Origin: DAOUKH01 sp965261455
Lineage (GTDB): Bacteria; Chloroflexota; Dehalococcoidia; SHYB01
Assembly: GCA_965261455.1 (NCBI GenBank)
Contig: OZ253453.1
Coordinates: 744,001-808,000, forward strand
Direction: 5' to 3'
DNA length: 64,000 nucleotides
Part shown: piece after piece, positions 40,374 through 47,587 of the stretch
Layout: each line of letters opens with the position of its first letter
Numbering within the stretch: position 1 is the first letter of the stretch
Position numbers and translations under genes: made by a program
The notes under the pieces: model-generated
What the model was told of the DNA's origin: nothing
The model's database searches: none
The model's input: only the letters and a program-made list of their open reading frames with translations

Positions 40374-41948
40374 CTAGCCCTCCTCTAGGAGGTCGGGGGC
40401 GAACAGGTCGAGTGCGCTGACGATAGGCCCTCCCGCCATTTGACCGAGGCCGCATAGCGAGGCCGAGGCGACCACGTGCGCCAGCTCGCGCAGTTCGGAG
40501 GCGTCGGCGGCCGAGCCCCGCGGGGCCATGCGGTCCAGGATTTCGACCATACGGGGTGCGCCCTCGCGGCATGGCGTGCACTTGCCGCACGACTCGGCGG
40601 CGTTGTAGGCAGCGAGCTCGCGCACGATATCAAGCGTCGGCATCGAGCCGTCGAGCACGACGATGCCCCCAGCCCCCAACACGGCTCCCGACGGGTGCAG
40701 TAGGCCGGGTCGGATCGGCTCGTCGAGCATCGGTTCGGGGAGCAGCCCACCGCTGGGGCCGCCCGCGACGACGCCGGCGACGCGCCCGCCGTCACGCGCT
40801 CCGCCGCCGATGTCGTAGACGATGGTCCGCAGCGTCGTGCCCATGGGGACCTCGACCAGGCCCGGACGCCGCACCGCGCCGCTGAGCGAGATGAGCTTGG
40901 TCCCGCTGGCCCCCTCGCCGATCTCGGCGTAGGCCTCGGCCCCGTTCGCCAGGACGACGGCCGCGTTGCACAGCGTCTCGACGTTATTGATGACGGTGGG
41001 CATGGCGAAGAGGCCGGACTCGGTGGGGAAGGGAGGCCGCAGCCTCGGGGCGCGGCGCTGACCCTCGATGGTGTTGAGGAGCGTCGTCTCCTCGCCACAG
41101 ACGTAGCCGCCGGCGCCGCGCCGGACCTCGACCTCGAAGTCGAACGCGGAGCCGAGGATGTCCGAGCCCACGAGGCCCGCGGCACGGGCCTGCTCGACGG
41201 CCAGCCGGACGCGGCGCTCCGAGAGCCGCGCCTCGGCGTTGATGTAGATAAACCCCTTCGACGCGCCGGAGGCGTAGCCCGCGATGAGCAGCCCCTCGAT
41301 GAGCCGGTGCGGGTCGCCCTCCATGATGTGCCGGTCCTTGTAGACGCCCGGCTCGCCTTCCTCGGCGTTCACCACGACGTAGCGGACGCTGTCGGGCGCC
41401 GCCCGTGCGCTTTGCCACTTGCGGCCCGCGGGGAAGTAGGCCCCGCCACGGCCCAAGAGACCGGCGCGCAAGACCTCGTCGATGACCTGATCCGGCGTCA
41501 TCGAGAGAGCCCGCTCCAGTCCGCCGTAGCCGCCGCGGGCGAGGTAGGCGTCGAGGCTTTCGGGATCAGCCTCGCCGGTGTTGGCGAGCAAGAGGCGTCG
41601 TTGCGCCGTCCAGAAGTCTCCGTAGTCAGCCTCGCTGCCCGCGGCGGACACCGCCTCGGCGGTCGCGCGCGCTGCCTGCTCCGGCGTGACCCGGTCCAGC
41701 CGGATGATTGCGCCTTCGGGGCGCTCGATGCTGAAGCGCGGCGACAAATCGTAGGCACCGTCGCTCCCGACGGCCACCACGTCGACGGCCTTGGGATCGG
41801 CGGCGCGCCTCGCCGCTTCTAGCACCGGGCCACTGCCGACGGCGCGGTCGTAGTGCGAGTCCTGGACTTTCAGCACCGTCCTGCCGCCGGCGCGCGCCGC
41901 CTCGCGCCCGACCGCGGCCTCCCGCATAGATTTCAGGGGTACTGTCAC
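40374..41948 (-). CDS. NADH-dehydrogenase NuoF-like (FdsB-type) flavoprotein subunit
   Basis: 524 residues from GTG 41948, four bases after the NuoE-like stop; ATG 41927 is possible. An N-terminal thioredoxin-like region (~1-110) precedes the FMN/NADH-binding domain: GLLGRGGAYFPAGRKW, YVVVNAEEGEPGVYKDRHIMEGDPHRL, GAGGYVCGEETTLLNTIEG. The SLBB part (LISLSGAVRRPGLVEVPMG) and the N3 cluster ESCGKCTPCREG...SLCGLGQ follow. It takes electrons from the alpha subunit clusters to NAD+. No extra C-terminal ferredoxin domain is present. Confidence 0.92.
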   Translation of the reverse strand: MTVPLKSMREAAVGREAARAGGRTVLKVQDSHYDRAVGSGPVLEAARRAADPKAVDVVAVGSDGAYDLSPRFSIERPEGAIIRLDRVTPEQAARATAEAVSAAGSEADYGDFWTAQRRLLLANTGEADPESLDAYLARGGYGGLERALSMTPDQVIDEVLRAGLLGRGGAYFPAGRKWQSARAAPDSVRYVVVNAEEGEPGVYKDRHIMEGDPHRLIEGLLIAGYASGASKGFIYINAEARLSERRVRLAVEQARAAGLVGSDILGSAFDFEVEVRRGAGGYVCGEETTLLNTIEGQRRAPRLRPPFPTESGLFAMPTVINNVETLCNAAVVLANGAEAYAEIGEGASGTKLISLSGAVRRPGLVEVPMGTTLRTIVYDIGGGARDGGRVAGVVAGGPSGGLLPEPMLDEPIRPGLLHPSGAVLGAGGIVVLDGSMPTLDIVRELAAYNAAESCGKCTPCREGAPRMVEILDRMAPRGSAADASELRELAHVVASASLCGLGQMAGGPIVSALDLFAPDLLEEG

Positions 41949-41952
41949 GGGT

Positions 41953-42402
41953 CTAGGACACCGTCCCCGCGGAAGCGGCCACCGCGCCACGCACGCTCTC
42001 CACGCTGGCGCGGCCCCGGCTTTCGTGGTCGATCTCTACCACAGGAGCGGCGGCGCAGAGAAAGGCGCAGGCACGCTCCTCAACGGCCGTTGTTTCGATC
42101 GCGGCAGCGGCCTCGCGCGCCGCCTCTAGTACCAATCCTGCCCCGTTGAGCAGGCAGGAGAGGCCGGTGCAGATGCGGACGGTGTGCTCGGCGGGGGCCT
42201 CGACGCGGAGCTCGGTGTAGCTCGTTGCCGCGCCGTAGACCTCGCTCGCCGGGACGCGCAGATGCCACGCCGCAGTCTGAAGCGCGTGTTCGGGGAGGTA
42301 GCCGAACTCGTCGTGGATGTAGTGCAGCGCGGGCAGCAAGTACCGGCGTTCCCGAGGGAACCGCTCCACGAGCCGCCGCCGAAGTTCACGTTGGTCCATC
42401 AT
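41953..42402 (-). CDS. NuoE-like [2Fe-2S] subunit (FdsG-type)
   Basis: 149 residues from ATG 42402 (a second ATG follows at once). The N-terminal helical bundle is RERRYLLPALHYIHDEFGYLPEHALQTAAWHLRVPASEVYGAATSY. The thioredoxin-like domain carries CTGLSC and CAFLC, the C-x4-C plus C-x3-C ligands of the N1a-type cluster. It completes the diaphorase part of the formate dehydrogenase. An ATTGTA/TACAAT -10-like box (42466-42471, minus strand) suggests a secondary promoter after the AOR gene. Confidence 0.9.
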   Translation of the reverse strand: MMDQRELRRRLVERFPRERRYLLPALHYIHDEFGYLPEHALQTAAWHLRVPASEVYGAATSYTELRVEAPAEHTVRICTGLSCLLNGAGLVLEAAREAAAAIETTAVEERACAFLCAAAPVVEIDHESRGRASVESVRGAVAASAGTVS

Positions 42403-42486
42403 GTCGCCACGCAGGGGACGCGCCAACGCGCCCCAAAACACCTCAGTGAAAGACGCTCTACAGATATTGTACCCGCAGCGGCGGAG

Positions 42487-44328
42487 TCATCGGGGACGGA
42501 GAGCAGCGGCCTCGGGCGCCACGATGTCGCTGAGCCCCAGCGCGGCGATCCTGTCCGCGGGGACCATGCCGGTCGGAGTCCAGCCGCGGACCTCGTAGTA
42601 GGAAGCGATCATGGCGTCGAGCTCGGCGCGGGGCAGTGCGACCCCCGCGCCGACGCCGGATGACAGCGGCTCTTCCAGGATGCGCGGCGGCAGCGTGTCG
42701 TCCGCCCGCGTCCAGCCCTCGCGGACGTTAAACAGCTTCTTGAGGGTGCAGATGCGCTCCCCGGACAGAGCCAGGCCCTCGGGCGAGGCGGCGCGCCCCG
42801 TAATCCACTCGTAGGCTTGGGCGGACTCGCCCCAGAAGTCGCCGAACGCCTTGCGGAGGAACTTGCACCAGATCATCGAGTCGAGGACGGCGGCGTAGTC
42901 CTCACTACGGGCCGCGATAGCGCCGCGGCGGTCGTCGACGCGGAGGCGGTCGACTTCGGCGGAGAAATCGGCCTCGTAGGCCGACGAGCGGTTGTGGCAT
43001 GCACCCCGGGCGTTCACTGCCAGGCCCAGGGCCAGCGTCTTCAGGCCGCGCGGGTCGTAGCCTGGCATTTCGAGGCCCTTCACGTGCATCGCCCAGGCCT
43101 CCGACCCACCGCCCACCTGCTCGGCGGCCCACCGCACGCCACCCGAGAGCAGATCGCCGACGCCGGCCCGCGCGCCGATGGCCTCAATCAGGCCGAGGAC
43201 GGCGTCCCCGTCGCCGAACGCTATCGGCTCGCCGAGCACGCCGCGCTCGGAGCATTCCATCGCCCACGCGATCGAGGCCCCCGCGCTGATGGTGTCCATG
43301 CCAAGCTCGTCGCAGGCATGGGCGGCGCGGACGACCGCGTCAGGGTCGGCCACTCCCACGAGCGGCCCCAGGGCGTAGAGGCTCTCGTACTCCATGCGCG
43401 CGCTCGTCGTGCCGCCCTTCCCTCCGCCGTCGTCCAAGACGGCGAGGACTTTCTCGCAGCCGATGGTGCAGTTGGCACAGTGGGCGTCTTTGACGGCGTG
43501 CGTGGCGTGCAGCGCTTCGCCGCTGACCGCCTCGGCGCCGTCGAAGGTGGACTGACGGAAGTTGTGCGCGGGCAGCACTCCGAGCCGGTTGAAGGCCGCG
43601 ACGTTGCCCATGGTGCCGAGCACGCGGTATTTCTCCGTGGCTGGGCCCAGGCTCGCCCGACTCAGTACGCGCGCGTAGTCGTTCAGAGCCGACTCGTCCG
43701 CGATCTTGACGGACCGCCCACCGCGGACGGCGATGGCCTTGAGCCGCTTCGAGCCCATTACCGCGCCTGGACCGGTGCGGCCCGCCTGACGCCCCCCGTC
43801 GTTGGCGACGGAGGCGTAGCGGACGAGGTTCTCGCCCGCGGGGCCGATGCAGGCGACGCGGACGCGGCCCAGCCGCTCCTTGACCGCCGTCTCCGTCTGC
43901 GAGGTGGTCAGGCCGAGGAGGTCGTCCGCCGGTTCGAGCCGGACGTCGCCGTCGTCGATTACCAGGACCGACCACGCCGGTGCGCGGCCCTGGATGACCA
44001 CGGCGTCGGCGCCCAAGCGCTTGAGTTCGAGGGCGATATGGCTCGAAGAGAGGGAGTCGCCGATGAAGCCGGTGAGCGGCGACTTGGTGACGATGGCGAA
44101 CTTGCTGGTGGTGGTAAGGCGCGTGCCGGTGAGCGGGCTCGACACCAGAATCAGCGGGTTGTCCGCGCCCAACGGGTCGGCTCCCGGAGGGCAGTGGCGG
44201 TAGAGCAGATAGGCGCCGAGGCCGACCCCGCCGATGAACCGCTCCAAGATGTCGTCGGGCAGGGGTTCGTACCGTCCAGTGCCCGTGGAGAGATCGACGA
44301 TCAGCGCCTGTCCGAAGTAGCCGCGCAC
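42487..44328 (-). CDS. Aldehyde:ferredoxin oxidoreductase family tungsten enzyme
   Basis: 613 residues, ATG 44328, two bases after the MoaD-like stop. Opens with GYFGQALIVDLSTGTGRYEPLP and SSPLTGTRLTTTSKFAIVTKSPLTG; IGPAGENLVRYASVANDGGRQAGRTGPGAVMGSKRLKAI is the pterin-binding core; HCANCTIGCEKV holds three cluster cysteines and the fourth is in SMIWCKFLRKAFGD. It oxidises aldehydes to acids, or the reverse, with ferredoxin-like carriers and a tungsto-bispterin. Linkage to moaD/mobA-like genes supports a dedicated cofactor supply. Confidence 0.92.
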   Translation of the reverse strand: MRGYFGQALIVDLSTGTGRYEPLPDDILERFIGGVGLGAYLLYRHCPPGADPLGADNPLILVSSPLTGTRLTTTSKFAIVTKSPLTGFIGDSLSSSHIALELKRLGADAVVIQGRAPAWSVLVIDDGDVRLEPADDLLGLTTSQTETAVKERLGRVRVACIGPAGENLVRYASVANDGGRQAGRTGPGAVMGSKRLKAIAVRGGRSVKIADESALNDYARVLSRASLGPATEKYRVLGTMGNVAAFNRLGVLPAHNFRQSTFDGAEAVSGEALHATHAVKDAHCANCTIGCEKVLAVLDDGGGKGGTTSARMEYESLYALGPLVGVADPDAVVRAAHACDELGMDTISAGASIAWAMECSERGVLGEPIAFGDGDAVLGLIEAIGARAGVGDLLSGGVRWAAEQVGGGSEAWAMHVKGLEMPGYDPRGLKTLALGLAVNARGACHNRSSAYEADFSAEVDRLRVDDRRGAIAARSEDYAAVLDSMIWCKFLRKAFGDFWGESAQAYEWITGRAASPEGLALSGERICTLKKLFNVREGWTRADDTLPPRILEEPLSSGVGAGVALPRAELDAMIASYYEVRGWTPTGMVPADRIAALGLSDIVAPEAAALRPR

Positions 44329-44330
44329 GC

Positions 44331-44633
44331 CTAGCCTCCCGCCTCGGCGGAGAGCACGAGCACGGCGTCGCCCTCCTCTACCGGCGCGCCGAGATCGGCG
44401 ACGAACGCGACCCCGTTCAGGTTAAGCGTGTAGCCTTCGAGCAGCCGTCCGTCCCTCTCGTCCACAACCTTGCCTACGAGGGCAGGGCGCTCCCGCGCCA
44501 GCGCTGCCAGCGCGTCGAGCACCGTGGCGCCGGGCCGGAGCGACAGCGCGACCTCACCCGTTCCGGCGGCGAGCCGGGCCACGCCGTAAAGCTCGACGCT
44601 GCATGCGATGGCGGGGGCGGCCACGCTACTCAC
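44331..44633 (-). CDS. MoaD/ThiS-like sulfur carrier protein
   Basis: 100 residues from GTG 44633, overlapping the end of mobA by eight bases. The beta-grasp fold (SVELYGVARLAAGTGEVALSLRPGATVLDALAAL) ends in the required Gly-Gly tail (LSAEAGG), which is thiocarboxylated and donates sulfur to the pterin dithiolene. Such MoaD copies often accompany AOR genes. Confidence 0.85.
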   Translation of the reverse strand: MSSVAAPAIACSVELYGVARLAAGTGEVALSLRPGATVLDALAALARERPALVGKVVDERDGRLLEGYTLNLNGVAFVADLGAPVEEGDAVLVLSAEAGG

Positions 44634-45237
44634 GCTCCGCGGCGAGCGCCGCCGCCCGGTCGAGGTCGTCCTGCGTGTTCACGTTGAAGAAGCTGAGCAG
44701 ATCGGGGTCGAAGCGCCGGACGTCCGGTTCCTCGACGAAGCGCACGCGCACGTCCTCGAAGAAACGAGCGATTTTGAGATCGTCGCGTTCGAGGCGGGCA
44801 TGGATTGGCGTGAGGCATTCCTTGGCGTAGAGGGCGTGCGTCGGCTCGGGGCGCCCCTCCACGCGGGGTACGACGGCGTCATAGCCGTCGGCGAGGCCCG
44901 CCATGTACCCGATGAGGTCGGCATTCAGGAAGGGCATGTCGCCGGCCACGACGAGCGACCAGCGGTTCGTCGCCTTGGCAAGGCCGGAGTAGATGCCGCC
45001 GAGCGAGCCCTTGTCGGGGTAAAGGTCGAACGCGGTACGGGTGTCATCAGGAATGGGGAGAGCGTCCGCCCCACCAGCCTCGGCGCCCACGACGACGATC
45101 TCGCCACAGACCGGCCGCAGCCGCTCGATCACGCGGACAATGAGCGGTCCGCCCTGAAAGGGCTCGACGAGCTTATTGCGTCCCAGGCGGCGGCTCTTCC
45201 CTCCCGCCAGCACGACACCGGTAAGCGGCATAGTCAT
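44626..45237 (-). CDS. mobA: Molybdenum cofactor guanylyltransferase
   Basis: 203 residues from ATG 45237 (GAGG upstream). TGVVLAGGKSRRLGRNKLVEPF is the nucleotidyltransferase signature (LAGGxSxRxGxxK); VAGDMPFLNADLI carries the metal-binding Asp; ...FFNVNTQDDLDRA closes the domain. It attaches GMP to molybdopterin to give the bis-MGD cofactor needed by formate dehydrogenase. First gene of the operon mobA, moaD-like, AOR, nuoE-like, nuoF-like, fdhA. Confidence 0.9.
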   Translation of the reverse strand: MTMPLTGVVLAGGKSRRLGRNKLVEPFQGGPLIVRVIERLRPVCGEIVVVGAEAGGADALPIPDDTRTAFDLYPDKGSLGGIYSGLAKATNRWSLVVAGDMPFLNADLIGYMAGLADGYDAVVPRVEGRPEPTHALYAKECLTPIHARLERDDLKIARFFEDVRVRFVEEPDVRRFDPDLLSFFNVNTQDDLDRAAALAAERE

Positions 45238-45367
45238 GCCTCGTAATTCTGTTGCATCGCTGGATTCTATCGGATTTACCACATCCAACCCCACATTGTC
45301 CCGATTGCGCGTTGGGGCCTTCTTGTTGTTACGCGATAATAGGCCAACGGCGCCCATCCCGCACCAC

Positions 45368-45643
45368 CTAAACGGCCAGATTCACAAAGCCGCCCTCGTT
45401 GGCATGGGCGGCCCGAAGGTGCGAACGGGCGCCGCTGAGGAAGGACGTCTTCTTGCCGCATACGTCGCACTGGTAACGCTTCGGCACCCAAACCGCGCCG
45501 GGCGTGCCGGTCTGGTGTAGGCGGCAATCTGGGAAGGGGCAAGTGAAGCAGTCCGGGTGATGATGGCAACCGTTCTTTGGCCCCACGTAGCCCCCAGGCC
45601 GCGCGGCCTTCTGTTCCACGACAAGCGCCCCGCCGATGTTCAT
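45368..45643 (-). CDS. Small double zinc-finger protein, phage-like
   Basis: 91 residues from ATG 45643. Two cysteine/histidine sites are visible: GCHHHPDCFTCPFPDC (residues ~29-44) and a C2H2-type finger YQCDVCGKKTSFLSGARSHLRAAH (C-x2-C-x12-H-x4-H). C2H2 fingers are rare in bacteria and, with the surrounding portal-like and AlpA-like pieces, point to a prophage origin. Possibly a transcriptional or packaging accessory protein; no firm family assignment. Confidence 0.55.
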   Translation of the reverse strand: MNIGGALVVEQKAARPGGYVGPKNGCHHHPDCFTCPFPDCRLHQTGTPGAVWVPKRYQCDVCGKKTSFLSGARSHLRAAHANEGGFVNLAV

Positions 45644-45647
45644 TGTG

Positions 45648-45794
45648 TCGCACCTTCGGCCAAGAGGCCGAAAGCTGCGCGGCCTTCGTGATGTCCATGC
45701 CGCCGTTCGCCATCGACGCGAAGGCCCGCGCCCGGCCCGTGATGTCGCTGGCGAACAGGCCGGGGAAATCGAGCGCAAGGCCGGGGCGGTCTAG
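45648..45794 (-). pseudogene. Fragment resembling the C-terminus of a phage portal protein
   Basis: About 49 codons without a start: LDRPGLALDFPGLFASDITGR, then ARAFASMANGGMDITKAAQLSA. The D-ITGRARA-ASM-N-GMD--KAA-LS pattern is what I associate with HK97-type portal tails. It ends where the zinc-finger gene begins. Just upstream (45799-45945) another stop-bounded piece contains a DPPY motif as in adenine methylases, too short to judge. Gene decay or a mosaic junction is likely. Confidence 0.4.
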
Positions 45795-45920
45795 CGTGTC
45801 AGCCCGTTTCGGCGGCCACGATCCCGCCTACCGGGGCCAAGAAGGCGACGGCATACCGCCGCCACGCTTCCCGGACGGCGGCCCCACCTCCAGGCGGGCG
45901 GTATGGGGGGTCGAGGACGC

Positions 45921-46070
45921 TCAGGGCGGCGAAAAGGAAGGCGCCTGAGCCGCAGGATCGCTCCGGGCGGTGATTAGCTCAACCGGCGTGCCGGTGGCCC
46001 GCGCCTTCTTAATCACGCGCTGAACGCGGCCATCGTTGATGCTCAACACCTGGGCGCGGCTGACTGACCG
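45921..46070 (-). pseudogene. Short HTH-containing fragment next to the AlpA-like gene
   Basis: 50 codons in the same frame as the AlpA-like gene and directly after its TGA: SVSRAQVLSINDGRVQRVIKK then ARATGTPVEL. The segment looks like a phage HTH protein (small terminase or regulator). No ATG is present; GTG at the VLSIND position could serve. I treat it as a remnant, not as a read-through product. Confidence 0.35.
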
Positions 46071-46361
46071 TCAGCGAAAGGTGCGGAGGCGCACAACGTC
46101 AACTGTCGCTTGTTCATCGCGTCTCGCCACCTGCACCAATACGGAGTCGTGACTAGGCTCCTTGCTGACTTTCTCTACTTTGTCGGTTGTGAGAGGGCGT
46201 TCTGACATCCACTGCTCGATGTCTCTCAAGCGCGAGCGCACGGCACGAGGGCCGACGCGGATGGGATGGGGGAAGTCACCACTGTCCGCTAAACGGTAGA
46301 TGGAAGCGCGGCTCAGGCTGACCATCTGCTCAACCTCTCTCCGCCTAAGTAACCGGTTCAT
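46071..46361 (-). CDS. AlpA-family phage regulator / excisionase-like HTH protein
   Basis: 96 residues, ATG 46361 with AGGAGAG upstream. RLLRRREVEQMVSLSRASIYRLADSGDFPHPIRVGPRAVRSRLRDIEQWM is the AlpA (MerR-like HTH) fold: helix, SRASIYRL recognition helix, then the wing. The usual Trp of VRW is Ser here. AlpA proteins activate integrase or excision genes of cryptic prophages and integrative elements. The tail (residues ~60-96) is not conserved. Confidence 0.75.
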   Translation of the reverse strand: MNRLLRRREVEQMVSLSRASIYRLADSGDFPHPIRVGPRAVRSRLRDIEQWMSERPLTTDKVEKVSKEPSHDSVLVQVARRDEQATVDVVRLRTFR

Positions 46362-46803
46362 GCGGACTCTCCTGGCAGACTATCGTGTCGAAGTGCCTGC
46401 TCTGACTCCGGCGGGCATGCGCTGGAACTCCGCTCACTTCGAGGACCAGCCTGGACCGACATCCTGGTATCCCGCGAAAAGGATCAGTCCCTGCGTACGG
46501 AGTGGGCCTACATTCGCCGATTTGCTCGGAGGTGGAGGTCTTGTCCTCCCTGCCCCTGCCCTTGCCTGAGACGCGGGCACGGGTCGCTGCTCGGTTCGCC
46601 TCCGCCTGCCTCGTGGTGCCTCTCGGCATTCTGTTGCCCCCCCGGTCGCTCCCAACCCTTGCCTTCACCCTCGCCGCTTGTTGCCTTTGCCGCTGTTCGG
46701 TCAATCGAGCGTCTCCCGCTGCTCGGCGGAGAGGCGCGGCGACGCTCTTGCCCCGTCCCGGGCGTCGTTGCGCCGCCTCTTGCTGGATCGTCGTGTCGTC
46801 CAT
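46345..46803 (-). CDS. Hypothetical Arg/Gln-rich protein, phage-like, possibly truncated
   Basis: 152 residues if started at ATG 46803 (GGAG upstream). Residues 1-100 are rich in Arg, Ala and Gln (DDTTIQQEAAQRRPGRGK, TRQAEANRAATRARVSGKG) and end in DKTSTSEQIGE, a lead-in seen before HTH segments of ParB-like or phage replication proteins. After SEQIGE the sequence loses that character, which suggests a frameshift or truncation. It overlaps the AlpA start by 17 bases. Coding status is uncertain. Confidence 0.3.
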   Translation of the reverse strand: MDDTTIQQEAAQRRPGRGKSVAAPLRRAAGDARLTEQRQRQQAARVKARVGSDRGGNRMPRGTTRQAEANRAATRARVSGKGRGREDKTSTSEQIGECRPTPYAGTDPFRGIPGCRSRLVLEVSGVPAHARRSQSRHFDTIVCQESPHEPVT

Positions 46804-46919
46804 CGCTCCGTGTCGCCGCCTTATCCCGCTGGGGCGGAGTTTCCTGGCCGGCTTCATCAATGAAGTCCTTGCCGAAAGGAAACGTTGTCGGGAATGCTAG
46901 TCTCCGCCAGTGGAAAGCA

Positions 46920-46959
46920 ATAGCCTATCCCGCGGGATAGGCTATCCCTTAGCCTAAGG
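46920..46959. repeat. 26-bp perfect palindrome followed by a 13-bp palindrome
   Basis: ATAGCCTATCCCG (46920-46932) is followed at once by its exact reverse complement (46933-46945). CCTTAG-C-CTAAGG lies at 46947-46959. The GGCTATCCC of the first unit is partly repeated at the join. The neighbourhood is A/T-rich. This looks like operator sites or a recombination core for the adjacent phage-type genes. Confidence 0.65.
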
Positions 46960-46978
46960 CACTATTAACTCTCTCTTA

Positions 46979-47376
46979 ATGGGGTGCGCCCGCCGAGGGC
47001 AGGAACCGTGCGCGGGCCTTGCCAGCAAGACACGGGAGCGCCTTGGCTGCCACCCCAGGCTGGTGCAGACGGGCCTCGACCTCGTGGACCTCCTTACCAT
47101 CGCCGGGTTCGAGACGGACTACCCGGTCTCCACCATGCGCCAGGCCTGGCCAGTCAAGGTCGTCTTCATGGCCTACCGGAACAACCTCCAGGCCGACACC
47201 CTCAAGCCGGTGGGCCAAGAAGCTCCAGTCGTCCCTGGCAGTGGAAGGTCGAAGTCATCCACAAGTCCGGCGGGAAGTGCGAGGTCGCCACCGGCCACTG
47301 GCCCGAGGCCCGTACCGTTCAGGATTGGACATCTGATGTTGAAAGCGCCGCCGTGAGGGAAGCGCCTGGCGAGTAG
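46979..47376 (+). other. No confident gene; possible decayed plus-strand reading frame
   Basis: The frame starting at 46979 has a protein-like stretch (LVDLLTIAGFETDYPV, VVFMAYRNNLQADTLKPVG). Near 47240 the protein-like character jumps to another frame (WKVEVIHKSGGKCEVATG). This is compatible with a frameshifted phage gene, but I recognise no family, and the opposite strand is also open in places. Confidence 0.25.
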
Positions 47377-47388
47377 TGTCTGGCTAAA

Positions 47389-47436
47389 TCCCATTCCACT
47401 GATCTAATGCCATCCCTTCGGTGGATTCGGGCTTAG
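47389..47436 (+). repeat. Solitary 48-bp copy of the IS1380-like element's right end
   Basis: Identical over all 48 bases to 59000-59047, the right end of the element at 57328-59047, including the 19-bp terminal repeat (here CCTTCGGTGGATTCGGGCT). Same orientation, no transposase attached. It marks the left edge of the transporter/CoA-transferase block and lies 22 bases before a strong promoter. Confidence 0.9.
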
Positions 47437-47458
47437 CCACTCACAAGAGTACAGCGGC

Positions 47459-47487
47459 TTGACAGGAGAGAAGGGGGAACGTATATT
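47459..47487 (+). promoter_or_regulatory. Near-consensus promoter of the binding-protein gene
   Basis: TTGACA (47459-47464), spacer 17, TATATT (47482-47487). Expected start near 47494, giving a leader of about 94 bases; AAAGGAG lies before the ATG at 47588. Confidence 0.8.
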
Positions 47488-47537
47488 CCACCGACCTGAC
47501 TGAGTTGAGCGCCTTAACGTGGAGAATATCGTTCCCC
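47474..47537. promoter_or_regulatory. Inverted repeat spanning the -10 box and leader
   Basis: GGGGAACGTATATTCCAC (47474-47491) and GTGGAGAATATCGTTCCCC (47519-47537) are near-perfect reverse complements with small indels, 27 bases apart. The left arm covers the -10 box, so only the right arm is transcribed. A two-site operator with looping fits better than an RNA hairpin. Confidence 0.6.
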
Positions 47538-47587
47538 TCGGAGATGAAGCCTAAAGCAGTGCCGTAGGGGTCCAAAGGAGAAGAGCC

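Noticed and set aside
45921..46361. AlpA-like gene followed in the same frame, after TGA, by an HTH-like stretch, as if another recoded UGA
   Set aside because: AlpA proteins are complete before this point, no Cys is expected there, no SECIS-like hairpin follows, and the area is full of decayed phage pieces.
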